A stretch of DNA of 64,000 nt. Source: Buddleja alternifolia (lineage: Eukaryota; Streptophyta; Magnoliopsida; Lamiales; Scrophulariaceae). Of the stretch, positions 11,099-21,173 are shown piece by piece. Within the stretch, counting starts at the first letter, position 1; the number at the start of each line of letters is the position of its first letter. Position numbers and translations under genes: made by a program. Under the pieces are notes generated by a model, which saw nothing but the letters and a program-made list of their open reading frames with translations, did no database searches and was not told where the DNA came from. Location: positions 930,001 to 994,000 of the forward strand of contig CM033402.1 of NCBI GenBank assembly GCA_019426215.1. Reading direction: 5' to 3'.

Positions 11099-13976
11099 TG
11101 AGATTGTGTGCTAGTGGTATCAACTTTTACTTTCATGTAGGAGGTCCAGCGTTTAATCGCAGGTTGTAACAAGTTGTATTTTCTTTTTTTACTAGATGTA
11201 ACCCCGTGCCAAGGCACGGGATACTATATGAGAAAATATTGAAAAATAAGTTTGTCCATTACATAATTTATTTATAATCTACAAAAAAAAAAAAAAAAAG
11301 ATGATTCAATTTTATTGAAGAATTTCTTTATATGAGCATTATATCATATTTATTTGGTTTAAAAAATAATAATACATTATTGATAATTAACTATATAGGG
11401 TATTTTAGTAAATTCTCTTTTAAATTATATTGATAACTAACTATCTTATCTTGATTCTAAATTTGACTACATTTAGGGTGAAAAGGCCATGTTGAAATTG
11501 TAAAAGTTTATCAAACAAAAAATATCTGAAGAAGTAAGTGAAAAAGTTCAAAGTCTGTCAAATACATTAACAAAAAGAAAAATAGTTAAAAACATATAAG
11601 GTATATTACAACATTGAGAAGTATGTGAATTTTCTTTTTAAAAAATGTATGTCCCAAGGATATTCATTAAGAATACAAAAAACAAATAGAAAGTTTTAAA
11701 AAATATGAAAAAGTGAAACAAATAGAACAGTTCTAAAACAAATGAAGAGAAACCCTTTCATTCTATCCAAATTTATTTGGTCAAAATAGAATTAAACGAA
11801 CAGCGAAATTGATGAATGAAATCAAATAATATTTAAAGAAAAAATTATGAACAATAAAAGCAAAAGTAAAAGAGGTTCAAGGAGTAGAAATGATCATAAT
11901 AAAAAATGAATATACGAAAAATTGGTTTGAATCTCATATTAATTACTAAAAAGACTTTGCAAACAAATAAGAATTATAATGACTGGAAATTGGGGCGGTT
12001 GAATATTTGAGGAATCTTCTCACATCAATTAATAGAAGAATCAAACCAAACAAATAAAATTTGATGAAAAATTAGAAAATCATCAAAGAAAGAAAATTGC
12101 AAATAAAAAAAAAGTATAAAATCAAATAAACTACTGAAATAGTGGTAACATTGGGATAATAGAAAAATTAATTAAGGCAACGAAAAGCAGTATGAAATGT
12201 AGATACAAAAATGAACGAATAAAGTTGAATGTAATATAATATGTTATAGAGATCGAAAAAATTATTGTGCATTGCAAATGCTAATTCTTCAACATACTAA
12301 TAAACTGAAGCCGACTTTGATTAGTGAAAAAACTGATTTTGTTTAGGAAAGAAGATAATAAAATCAAATTCGTGTAGATTAAAAAAGAAAAGAATTTTTT
12401 TTTATGATTATATCTCAACTTTAAACATAAAATACCACTTGAAGAAGAAAAAATATATAAATCTGACAATCTTCAATGTTTTTGAAATTTAATTACGACT
12501 TCTCTGTTTTCCTCTCAATCAACAAATGACGGAATAATTTTTGAAGAACCAAAAGATGGAATTAGACTACTTATCGTAACATATAAGAACTTGCTTAACC
12601 AAATCCTCCATACGAAAGCAGGAAACAAAAACCCGACAAAGCAGTAGACACAAACATATATAGACATGCACACATAGTGAAGCTATGGTACTCATAATAT
12701 GAATAGCAAATACAAACTATACAGTGATATGTTATATTATATAAATATAACAATACGAAATATGATGAATATGAAACCTAAGATGAAACGAATTCCGTCT
12801 TAGGTCCTTGGTATTTTAATAGTTTGTCTCTATGTCAATATCACCTAATAAAAATGAAATAATAAAAATGAAATTTAGATTAGTAAAATAAAGAATGAAA
12901 ATTCATTTCAAAGAAAAAATATTATTTTTTATTTTGGGTCCATTAAAACACAAAATAGACTAAGTGCTCCATTTTTTGTTGCAAAGCCAAATGGAAGAAG
13001 GTAGATTTCTCACTTTTGAACTCAAAATAGAGAAGAAAATAGTGAAAGTAAATTTTAAAAAGATAAATATATTGATGTTATAACCTACTATCAATAATCT
13101 CACCTGAATATCATGAACGATTTGCAGCGAAACTGACATTAGAGACTGCAGTTGAAAAATGATGGGTTAGTGTTTAGATTCAGGATAATTATGCAACAAA
13201 CATTCAAAAATTAATTATGCAGGATCATAATTTCTTACCTATTATAAATGGTATCCACTAAAAAATACAATTACACAGTTGACTACTAATGGTTATAATA
13301 TATGCAAATAATTAAATAAAAAACATGAATCTTGCAAAGGAAATCTGCATCACACCACACCTGCAGAAGTTAGTCGCTTGTGAAGGTTTCAAAATTGCAA
13401 GTGTTAGGTCTTTTTATGGAAGATGTAGATGTATTAAAAGTTGATAATTTTAAATTTGAAAAGAGCTTCCACTTAGCCATGAATATAGGAACAAACTCAT
13501 TTGAATTATTAATATCTGATTAAAGATACGATTGCTAATCTAATCACGATATGGTTATGGTTATTATCCGATATGGTTCTTTTTATTGAATTCACCAATC
13601 AAAACTTTTCATTAGAATTAAAAAATACAAAATTCAAATTTTGAATACAAGCACATGTTTTAAAAAGAAAATATATTAGTTAATCTAGCTTTATCTAAAA
13701 AAATATGAGGTTGTTAATATATTTGGATAAAGATTAATATATTTTTTTAAAAATTAATAGATTTATAAATATTTAATTTTGCTTACGTGGCAAAATTGAA
13801 CTCAATTAGGCCATCCACATATGCACTTATTTGAATGGCTTCAAAGGTTGTATTTTATTATATATAGATTTGGATTCTTACAGGGTCTATATGACCCATA
13901 ATTAAAAACTATCGATCTGGATTTATCGGATCAGATATTCCCTTCGTCTGGAATTTAATTTAACAATATAAATTGA
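11099..13976 (+). mobile_element. tRNA-related SINE, copy A, split by a Helitron
   Basis: The SINE occupies 11099-11191 and 13869-13976. Its left part has a tRNA-like A box (GCTAGTGGTATC) and a degenerate B box (GTCCAGCGTTTAATCG), then TTGTAACAAGTTGTATTTTC and a T-run. Its right part continues TTTGGATTCTTACAGGGTC, then GACCCATAATTAAAAACTAT. Sister copies at 26609-26815 and 52746-52929 read continuously across the same point. A and B boxes drive RNA polymerase III transcription in such elements; LINE machinery mobilises them in trans. Confidence 0.7.
11192..13868 (-). mobile_element. Non-autonomous Helitron (2677 bp)
   Basis: Read on the minus strand, the element begins TCTATATATAATAAAATACA at 13868 and ends in a perfect 8-bp hairpin (CCCGTGCC-TT-GGCACGGG, 11220-11203), a 7-base spacer and CTAG at 11195-11192. 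TC start, subterminal hairpin and CTRR end are the Helitron hallmarks. It lies between A (11191) and T (13869) with no target duplication, as rolling-circle elements do. The interior is AT-rich and has no Rep/helicase frame and no recognisable captured gene, so it depends on helper elements elsewhere. Confidence 0.88.
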
Positions 13977-14274
13977 TCAAAAATTGAAACTGGAACTTGG
14001 AAAGGCCTACAAAAAATGCTCAAGACCCAAATACAAGATGGGCTTTCTTAGACTAGACTGGCCCATCACACACCTATATATATATATATAAAAAATATAT
14101 ATTGTTCATCAGTCTAGCGAGCCTCCAGCTCTGTTGCCCTAATTCTTCATCCGCAGCCTAAATAATCTCCGAAATATTTCAATAAATTTGTTTAATCTAT
14201 CGTTTCCAATTCATTCCTCTTTATTTTGGGTGTAACGATTTTCAATAGTTTCAACGGTTAGGATTGAATTAGGC
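13977..14274 (+). promoter_or_regulatory. Promoter-like region with GGCCCA box, TATA box and 5' leader
   Basis: A GGCCCA site II-type motif (about 14050) is followed by a run of TA repeats usable as a TATA box (about 14072-14097) and a GC-richer leader (14104-14280) containing TGCCCTAATTCTTCATCCGC. This arrangement resembles promoters of plant ribosomal and mitochondrial protein genes. It is adjacent to the short frame at 14280. That it is used as a promoter is an inference. Confidence 0.3.
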
Positions 14275-14279
14275 CGGTG

Positions 14280-14378
14280 ATGAGAAGAGTATTGGCAAGA
14301 GCTGCGACAACATATCTGCGCATCCACGGTAGTTACCGTGGTGTTGTTGTTGCTATGATGAATGTGCCAATATGCTAA
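14280..14378 (+). pseudogene. Short frame after promoter-like leader; possible first exon or gene remnant
   Basis: An ATG at 14280 opens 32 codons (MRRVLARAATTYLRIHG..., arginine- and alanine-rich like a mitochondrial presequence) ending in TAA. A GTAGTT splice-donor-like site follows the 17th codon. I could not find a matching downstream exon before the SINE at 14980. It may be the stranded first exon of a nuclear gene for a mitochondrial protein, or chance. No family was recognised. Confidence 0.2.
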
Positions 14379-14544
14379 TCTGAGGCCTTGGATTCATTTC
14401 ATTTTTCTATATAATTTTTTCATTATTGTTTTTTTTTAATTTTAATTTTAATTTTTTAGATATTTTTCAGAATTAGTTTTATATTATATTGAGAAATGTT
14501 TTAAATATATAATGGGAAAATGGAGGGGCGAATGAGAAATTGAT

Positions 14545-14690
14545 CAATTTTTTTTGGTTTATAACCAAGGGGAGACTAATTAGGCCGAGATCAAAAAGCC
14601 TTTTCCTTACCCACGACCAGAGATCGAACCCGAATATAATACTTAAGGAACCCAATTATCTATCAATTGTGCTGAATCCTATTGGTAGAA
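14545..14690 (-). mobile_element. Decayed tRNA-related SINE
   Basis: On the minus strand the segment carries a tRNA-like A box (TCAGCACAATTGATAG) and B box (GGGTTCGATCTC) at normal spacing, followed by non-tRNA sequence. It does not fold into an intact tRNA, and no target duplication was found. Class by box structure only. Confidence 0.45.
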
Positions 14691-14979
14691 ATTGATCAAA
14701 TTATTTCATGCCAATAGAGGGATGTTCCAAATTGCAATTATGCTAATTAGAAGCATAAATGGATCATGTTTGTTTTTCTTGCTTGTCTCAATGCTAGGAT
14801 TGAGTCGTAGTTATTGCCCGTTGAGCGAGTTATGAATGATTGAATTAAGCCGTATTGCCCATTGCCAGAATTGAGTCCTTAATTATTATCCATGTAGTTT
14901 TGTCTATTGTCAGGTGAATGAATGAGGAATATCGAGATTAAATTATAATTACAGGCTTACACCTAATTGAACGAGCCTA
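14691..14979. other. Intergenic with short diverged direct repeats
   Basis: Phrases such as GATTGAGTCGTAGTTATTGC and TTGAATTAAGCCGTATTGCC recur loosely here and again at about 18830-19130 (TTGAATTAAGTTGTAGCTAT, CAATTGAGTCATAGTTATAT). This suggests an old dispersed repeat. No coding sequence was recognised. Confidence 0.35.
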
Positions 14980-15216
14980 CGGAGCAAATTTCAGCGGAGT
15001 TGGTCGGCAGCTGAGCTTTGTATTTTAGGGCACGAGTTCGATTTCCTTGGAGGGAATGCCTATTGGCCTCATCTTTTGTGAGCGTGTCAACTATGAGCAA
15101 TTTAGGTTGATTTATCTCTTTTGTGTGGTTTGTAAATTATTGCACTGGAGCGGGATTTATCCAATGCGCACTCGGTAGCGTCTATGGGTCTTCCTCATCA
15201 TCCAAAAAAAAAAAAA
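14980..15216 (+). mobile_element. Full-length tRNA-derived SINE with 15-bp target duplication
   Basis: The element is flanked by AATTGAACGAGCCTA on both sides (14965-14979 and 15217-15231), an exact 15-bp duplication. It has an A box (GGAGTTGGTCGGCAGCTGAG), a B box (CACGAGTTCGATTTCC), a body with TGGAGCGGGATTTATCCAAT and GCGCACTCGGTAGCG, and a terminal A-run. The exact duplication, intact boxes and poly(A) tail indicate a comparatively recent LINE-mediated insertion. It encodes no protein. Confidence 0.88.
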
Positions 15217-15385
15217 AATTGAACGAGCCTATCACTTTGACCCGATAAAATGCATAATAGTAAATAGTTGTGCTAAAAAGTTTAAGTACTTCTTTTTTGT
15301 TTCTTTAATAAATCTACTGAATGACGCAAATCTCTTTTGTTTTAAATTAATTGCATATATCTTTTGTTTTAAATTAATTGCATAA

Positions 15386-16072
15386 CACAAATAATTGGAC
15401 GAATACATAAAATGTTGCAAGGGATGTTTTAAGTTTATGTACTCTTGTACACAATTCTTCTACTTCTGGTGGATCTCAGTTTGCAATTAACTATACTTAA
15501 TTGTTGAACTTAAAAATCCAGCTTCCATTTTTGGAAAAAGAAGAACAAGAACTGTCACTTATGGAGTAAATTTTAATCTTTCTTGGTTCAATTAACTTTT
15601 TCTTTTTTCATTTATTACTATTCTGTTTGTCATTGCGTAGTCCCAGTACCAAGTACTAAATTACAAAATCAACATTCGCGACAACAAAAAAGAATAACTT
15701 CATTTCACGTGAACTAAAGCTAAAACTTACGGGAACTTCTAACCTGCTCCCGGCTCGACCAAATCGTGTATATTTTTTAAAATAACTTATCAATTATATA
15801 AAAAATATAATACACTCTCTTTATGAAATACATTTAAGTAAAGTCAATTAAGATGTGAGCTAAAACTTTAAAAAACATAAAAGGTGCCATATTTCAACTG
15901 AAACATCAATATAAACTACTATCCAAACCAAAAATATAACATCCCTTGCAACATTTTATGTATGTGATGTAAGACATCCTGCATGCATAGATGTATCACA
16001 AATGTATACACGAACCGAAGACATCCTGCATGCATAGATGTATCACAAATGTATTCGTCCAATTATTTTCTC
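15386..16072. repeat. Long-spaced inverted repeat with an 87-bp insertion in one arm
   Basis: The left arm (15386-15427, AAATAATTGGACGAATACAT then AAAATGTTGCAAGGGATG) is found inverted at 15941-15965 and 16053-16072. The right arm is split by about 87 bp made of two copies of a 47-bp unit beginning AAGACATCCTGCATGCATAG (15971 and 16018). About 510 bp separate the arms. It could be a foldback transposon or an inverted duplication. No target duplication is visible. Confidence 0.6.
15733..15872. repeat. Dispersed repeat, diverged relative of the 17229-17694 unit
   Basis: The words GCTCCCGGCTCGACCAAATC, TAACTTATCAATTATAT and AATACACTCTCTTTATGAAA align in order with the tandem copies at 17231-17364 and 17463-17596. 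The family is otherwise unidentified and non-coding. Confidence 0.5.
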
Positions 16073-16134
16073 AATCCCTTCTAACCACTCGTGTATACAC
16101 GTAACAAACTTCCGAATTTCCAAAGATTCGGAAG

Positions 16135-16842
16135 TCACGGCTGAAATGCAACCCCAGTTTCTCTCTGAGAATCTTTCTCCAATCCCCACCGTCTAGCTCG
16201 AAGCTGAAACCTTGCCAACGCCGCCAAAAACTTCACGTTCTGCACGGGACTAAGAACCTCCACCACCTTCCCCGCCGTCGACCACCGCAGATCATCCGCA
16301 TTCCTCACCACCACCACCATCGCCGCCTTCATCTCCTCCACCGCCGCATCGAATTTCCCAACCTCACCGTCCACCAATTTTCCAAAATTCCTCATCAGAC
16401 TATAAATCGGCGGCTCCGCCACAGTCTCCTGAACTCTCGCCATCGCTTGCGTGATCTCTCGTTCCTTCCTCCGCGTCTCCGATTTCGCGATCTCGATCCT
16501 CCGCTTCTGATCGTCGGATAACTCCGCCGCGATCGAATTTCCGATGATCGGAAACAGAAACGAAGGCCTGAAACCTGAAATCCACAGCATAGATCGCTCG
16601 AACGAGCTCATCCATGGCGGCGATAGCAACAGGAACACATCTTCAGTGCTCACCTTCGCCTTTTCTTCGTAAAATTCTCGGTAATGCGCAAAAATTCGCG
16701 GAATTATATCGATACATTCTTGATTTGTGTTGAATCCTGAATCAATTGATGATAAAATTGATTCAATTTGTTCAAGAAAAGCTTCTTGTTTGATAATCCA
16801 ATCTTCGAAGAAGGAAATGAATGCGGAATTGATGGCAGCCAT
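16135..16842 (-). CDS. DOG1-domain protein (DOG1-like)
   Basis: A single uninterrupted 235-residue frame. DOG1-domain proteins include DELAY OF GERMINATION 1, which controls seed dormancy, its DOGL relatives, and the C-terminal part of TGA bZIP factors. The protein opens INSAFISFFEDWIIKQEAFLEQ, a typical DOG1 start with an early Trp and alternating hydrophobics. It continues with HYREFYEEKAKV, then PPWMSSFERSMLWISGFRPS and the helical stretch LSDDQKRRIEIAKSETRRKE, and ends NVKFLAALARFQLRARRWG. There is no bZIP region, so it is DOG1-like rather than TGA. Length fits DOGL proteins. The start follows a TA-rich promoter region and is the first Met in frame. Base composition is much richer in GC than the flanks, as expected for a real exon. 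Confidence 0.88.
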   Translation of the reverse strand: MAAINSAFISFFEDWIIKQEAFLEQIESILSSIDSGFNTNQECIDIIPRIFAHYREFYEEKAKVSTEDVFLLLSPPWMSSFERSMLWISGFRPSFLFPIIGNSIAAELSDDQKRRIEIAKSETRRKEREITQAMARVQETVAEPPIYSLMRNFGKLVDGEVGKFDAAVEEMKAAMVVVVRNADDLRWSTAGKVVEVLSPVQNVKFLAALARFQLRARRWGLEKDSQRETGVAFQP

Positions 16843-17228
16843 GTGAGCATTTCTTGGATGAAAATTGAGATATTATAAGGTGTATATATAGTGTGTGTAT
16901 ATATATATATATGATTTGAAGATACGGAATATTCGGAGAAAAATGTTGTGTTATTGAAATATTTACTTAGGGATTAAGGTATTTTTTTTGATATTTCCGA
17001 GAGGTATTCATCATTTTCTTAAGCAGTAAGGAGAAGGAAAATAAATATATTTTGGCGGTGATGGCTGTATCGGCGAAGGAGATGAATGGCAGAGAAGAAG
17101 AGAAGAAAGCATGTGTAAAATGTTTTGTCACTTTGTCTATAAGCCACGTGACGAACCTCCTCTTGGCGTTTTCTCCGGTTTTATATATATATATCTATAT
17201 CTATATCTATCTATCTATCTATCTATAG
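16843..17228. promoter_or_regulatory. Upstream region of the DOG1-like gene with microsatellites
   Basis: Contains a TA-rich run at about 16883-16912 close to the start of the DOG1-like gene, a plausible TATA region. Further upstream is a compound TATATC/TATC microsatellite at about 17183-17226. No other gene is present. Confidence 0.4.
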
Positions 17229-17694
17229 GGAAATTTTAGCCCGCTCTCGCCTCGGTTAAATTTGTGTGTATTTTTTAGATTAGCTTATCAATTATATGAC
17301 AAGTGTAATACACTCTTCTTGTGAAATACACTAGGGTGCTGTCAAATCGGATCTAAGCTAGAATTTTTTCCTATCTATCTATATATATATGATATGTGTG
17401 TATGTATGTATAAATGTGTATGAATAATGGTTATTTTCTATGATGCATGGACACGGATACGGAAATTTTAGCCCGCTCTCGCCTCGGTTAAATTTGTGTG
17501 TATTTTTTAGATTAGCTTATCAATTATATGACAAGTGTAATACACTCTTCTTGTGAAATACACTAGGGTGCTGTCAAATCGGATCTAAGCTAGAATTTTT
17601 TCCTATCTATCTATATATATATATGATATGTGTGTATGTATGTATAAATGTGTATGAATAATGGTTATTTTCTATGATGCATGGACACGGATAC
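17229..17694 (+). repeat. Recent tandem duplication, two near-identical 232/234-bp units
   Basis: Unit 1 is 17229-17460 and unit 2 is 17461-17694, both beginning GGAAATTTTAGCCCGCTCTC and ending ATGGACACGGATAC. The only difference I see is two extra bases in an internal AT microsatellite, so the duplication is recent. Part of the unit is a member of the dispersed repeat also found at 15733-15872. Confidence 0.9.
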
Positions 17695-18020
17695 GGAACT
17701 TAAAAAAATTAGTATACAAATATACAATCACAATTTGGACATAATTGTTCATGTTTAATTTTTTCTTTCTCTCAATAGCTAAACACGAATACGACGCATG
17801 TTCGATACTTCAGGGATAATTTTTCAAAATGTTCGGCCATCATAAAATATTTGATATACGACAAGCGACCGTGAGATGAGATTTCACATGCTTCCATTCT
17901 ATCCCATATAAAATTAAGTGTCAAATTGTCAGTCACCGAATGCAAAAGGGTTTCCCATTATTTATTGCTAGTTACTTTTTTTTTCTTTCTGGCTTTAATA
18001 CTTCTGTCCTTTTCATTTTC

Positions 18021-18438
18021 GGAATGGACCCGAAATCTTAAGTCCCGGAAGCAAATATCACCCGTAAATTAGACTCATGCTACTTATTTATATAATTGTT
18101 ACAACGGCCCTTTTACATAATCCACGAGATCTTAGAAAGTTTCACTAGTACAACATTTTTGGAATGGACCCAAAATCTTAAATTTCAAAAGCCACCAAAT
18201 ATTACTCATAAATTGGACTCACGCTATTGATTTATATAATTGTTACAACGGCCCTCCTACATAATTTACGAGATCTTAGAAAGTTTCACTAGTCCAACAT
18301 TTTTGGAATGGACCCAAAATCTTAAGTTTGGAAAGATACCAAATATCATCCATAAATTGAAACCACGCTATTGATTTATATAATTGTTACAACGGCTCTC
18401 CTATATGATCCATTAGAGCTTAGAAAGTTTTACTAGTT
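18021..18438 (+). repeat. Tandem repeat, three units of about 140 bp
   Basis: Units start at 18021, 18161 and 18305 with GGAATGGACC. Each contains TTTATATAATTGTTACAACG and ends CTTAGAAAGTTTNACTAGT. Units 2 and 3 are more alike than either is to unit 1. They are non-coding, and the function is unknown. Confidence 0.85.
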
Positions 18439-19318
18439 TTGAGGGAGTAAAACTCACTTTTGCCTATCTACTAACATGTCAGTTGACATGCTAGCCAAAC
18501 ACGGTGCAACCACACTCGACTTGAGGGCCTTTTGTAATTACTGCCCTCCGTTTTCTGGGAGATGTTTTGTGTAGTGACTTATGGCAAAAAACTATACGAT
18601 GCGGTAAATAGAGTAATTTTGTAATTTTTGTAATATTTCAATAACTTTGATGTGATGAGAATGTGCTTGTATTTTAGAAGGAAAACAAAAACACACTACC
18701 CAAACCCAAACTGTTGATAAGTACTCACTACTCACGTCAATGTATTTGAATTGTGATCCAAATGTGTATGGAGTGAAGAATGACTTTGTTTAATCATAGT
18801 TGTTGTTTTAGAGTAATTTAGAAATACTTGAATTAAGTTGTAGCTATTATCTTTCGGGAAGTGAAGAATGTTTAGATTGAATCATAATTATTTGGATTGA
18901 ATGAGTGATGAATATGCTTTAATAAGTCTAATTGGAGAACCCATCACCTGTTTTTCGAAAACAGAAGAACGTCCCAATTGAGTCATAGTTATATGGATTG
19001 AACGAGTGAGTAATATATTAGAATACAAAGTGGGTATGAGTTCATTCACAACTTCAAATGGGCAGGGTTAGACGTAAATAGTCTGTCTATTGCCAAGTGA
19101 ATAAAGTGAGGAACTTTTGAATTGAATTATTCATAGAACAAACATTAGTACTTCTTACCATAGAACTAATTGGTTAAATTGAGCTTGCTTGTGTGTTAAA
19201 AGTGTTATTTTGCTTCAGAGTTTAGGAACTCATTCATGGTTTTGGGCGAATTTAGCCCAATTTTTGTATAATTAATTATTAAATAATTGATTCTTATAGA
19301 ATTAATTCTGGCAAAAAC
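18439..19318. other. Intergenic, no gene seen
   Basis: Contains loosely repeated GAATGAGTGATGAATATG-like phrases shared with 14790-14940. No frame resembling a protein. Confidence 0.4.
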
Positions 19319-19321
19319 TAA

Positions 19322-19699
19322 GGCTGTGTTTGTTTTATGTTTTTTCCGGCCAAAGATGACTTTTTTTGGTCAAAGAATTTATCAGGTATTGTCTCCCTAT
19401 GTGTGTCTACTTTAGGGTGCCTACTAATTATATTAACTACAATATATATACATAACCATAATATTATAAACATTTAAAACTTATATTATATTATATTTTT
19501 CAATCATTAATTAATTATAAACACAACTTTTCAGACAAAAACTTACATAATTTAACTGTTACAGTAACTTTTGTCTTTTCTAAAAATTAAATCAAACACA
19601 AAATCAAACTCATTTTCATCAAAATACACAACTCCCAATAAACTTTTTCACCAAAATTTTCACAAAAAAAAAAACCCCAAGATAAAAACAAACACAACA
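19322..19699. mobile_element. MITE, GGCTGTGTTTG family (copy 1), possible PIF/Harbinger
   Basis: The left end GGCTGTGTTTGTTTTATG is inverted at the right as AAAAACAAACACAACA. The flanks are TAA on both sides (19319-19321 and 19700-19702), which fits the 3-bp TWA target of PIF/Harbinger. The interior (ACTTTTGTCTTTTC, CAAAATTTTCACAAAAA) aligns with the copy at 60351-60753. Non-coding. Confidence 0.6.
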
Positions 19700-19703
19700 T
19701 AAG

Positions 19704-19867
19704 GCCTTGTATGGTTTTGTTTTCAAAACCCAAATCATCCAGACCCAAATTCAATTTCTTATTTCTCAACATTTTGAAAATCCAAACCCAAAACAACTCT
19801 CAACTAATTAAAATCTCACCTACACAACCCCTAAGTGATTTTGTAACCCCCATCCCATCAATTCGTC

Positions 19868-19902
<35 letters not shown>

Positions 19903-20003
19903 CACACAACACATAAATATAATTAACTACACCACTAACTATAAAATATTTACTTTATGTCAAATCATGTTAAGAGATAATGTCACAAACAATACCATAC
20001 AAG
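19704..20003. mobile_element. Second MITE directly abutting the first
   Basis: CTTGTATGGTTTTGTTTTC at the left is mirrored by CAATACCATACAAG at the right. A TA dinucleotide run (about 19868-19891) lies inside. Its terminal sequence resembles the element at 52285-52718. Boundaries are approximate and no target duplication was identified. Confidence 0.45.
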
Positions 20004-20590
20004 AATTTCCAGCTAAACGTGAGAACGCAAAAAAGGGAACCAAACACACCAAAAATTGCGGTTATGCGTCCAAACGCAGTTTTTAGCGTTTTCAAAAGCT
20101 GGGCAAACGGTCTCTTTCAACCAAAAGATCTCAGAAGAACTAAAATAGATACAAAAAAAAAATAGTAATCCACCCAAGCCCTATTAACACTTTGCTTACA
20201 AATGCAAGCATGAAGTCAGATCAACCAGAAAATATCAGAAGTGACCAGAAAATAGGGCCAAGAATCTGCCTTTCAACATCAGATGGCTTCTTCATAAAAA
20301 TGATTAATAGCAAAATTAACACAAGCTATTTTATCTATGTACATGAAGTGAACACACAAACCAAAAACAGAGCAAAACATCAAACACGCCCCAACAAGAA
20401 CGATCCAGTCCCCCAAAATCATTATTGACGTTGGTGGAGTGGTGGAATTTGATTCTCTAGGAGCACCTGCAAGTTCAGCAAAAGACATTAGAGTGAATAT
20501 AATCGTTATGTTTCCACGACCTCACTAAGGTGGTCTATTAACCATGCTACGGCGACAAATTTCTTTCTACCAATAATATAGCTTTATATA

Positions 20591-20808
20591 ATGGACACAA
20601 TTACACAGACTAGACCTAGATCCTGTGCAAGACCCTGATTATGAAAAATATAACTTCCCATACAGGAAAAACATATTACAATTGCACCCTCTGTTTCTTG
20701 TGTTTTACGAGTTGTCAGGATCTGATAGGGGTGTGTTTTGGTAATTTGCAGAACTTCAGGGCTTGTGATAATTACTCAATACATGGGAGGTGTGCATATA
20801 ATTATCCC
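20591..20808. mobile_element. Foldback MITE, GGATAATTACATGCACAC family, copy 2
   Basis: Ends GGGAGGTGTGCATATAATTA then TCC, matching the shared right terminus of the family. Interior words TTTTGGTAATTTGCAGAACT and GATAATTACTCAATACATGG align with copies in the NHX and Bruno-like introns. The left end is more diverged. Confidence 0.6.
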
Positions 20809-20881
20809 TATATAATATCGAAAAAATCATTCCAACCAAAGTAAACAATTGATCCAACACAATAACACCAAAAAGAGCATA

Positions 20882-21173
20882 TTTTGATCAGTACTCCATT
20901 CGTATCCATCCAAAAACAAACATGTCTCCAGCAATTAAAAGAAATTTTAAGTAGTAACTTTAGATATAGTTATTAAAGTTGAAAACAGCGTAGCACCTGA
21001 TGTCATTCACAAGCAATTTTTGTTTTGATCAATACTCCATTCGTATCCATCCAAAAACAAACATGTCTCCAGATAATTTAGCAATTAAAAGAAATTTTAA
21101 GTAGTAACTTTAGATATAGTTATTAAAGTTGATAACAGCGTAGCACCTGATGTCATTCACAAGCAATTTTGGT
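20882..21173. repeat. Tandem duplication spanning the end of the Tubby-like gene
   Basis: Copy 1 (20882-21022) and copy 2 (21023-21173) share TTTTGATCA..ACTCCATTCG, ATCCATCCAAAAACAAACAT and CACCTGATGTCATTCACAAG, with a 9-bp indel and a few substitutions. Copy 2 contains the real last codons and stop of the Tubby-like gene. Copy 1, lying in the 3' untranslated region of that gene, carries a second copy of the same codons and stop. Confidence 0.9.

Noticed and set aside
11192..13868. Helitron-encoded Rep/helicase or captured exon
   Set aside because: The longest frame is about 62 codons and resembles nothing.
14545..14690. Functional tRNA gene
   Set aside because: A and B boxes are present but the arms do not pair; it is better read as SINE sequence.
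16400..16615. Second frame overlapping the DOG1-like gene
   Set aside because: A shadow of the real frame in a GC-rich exon.
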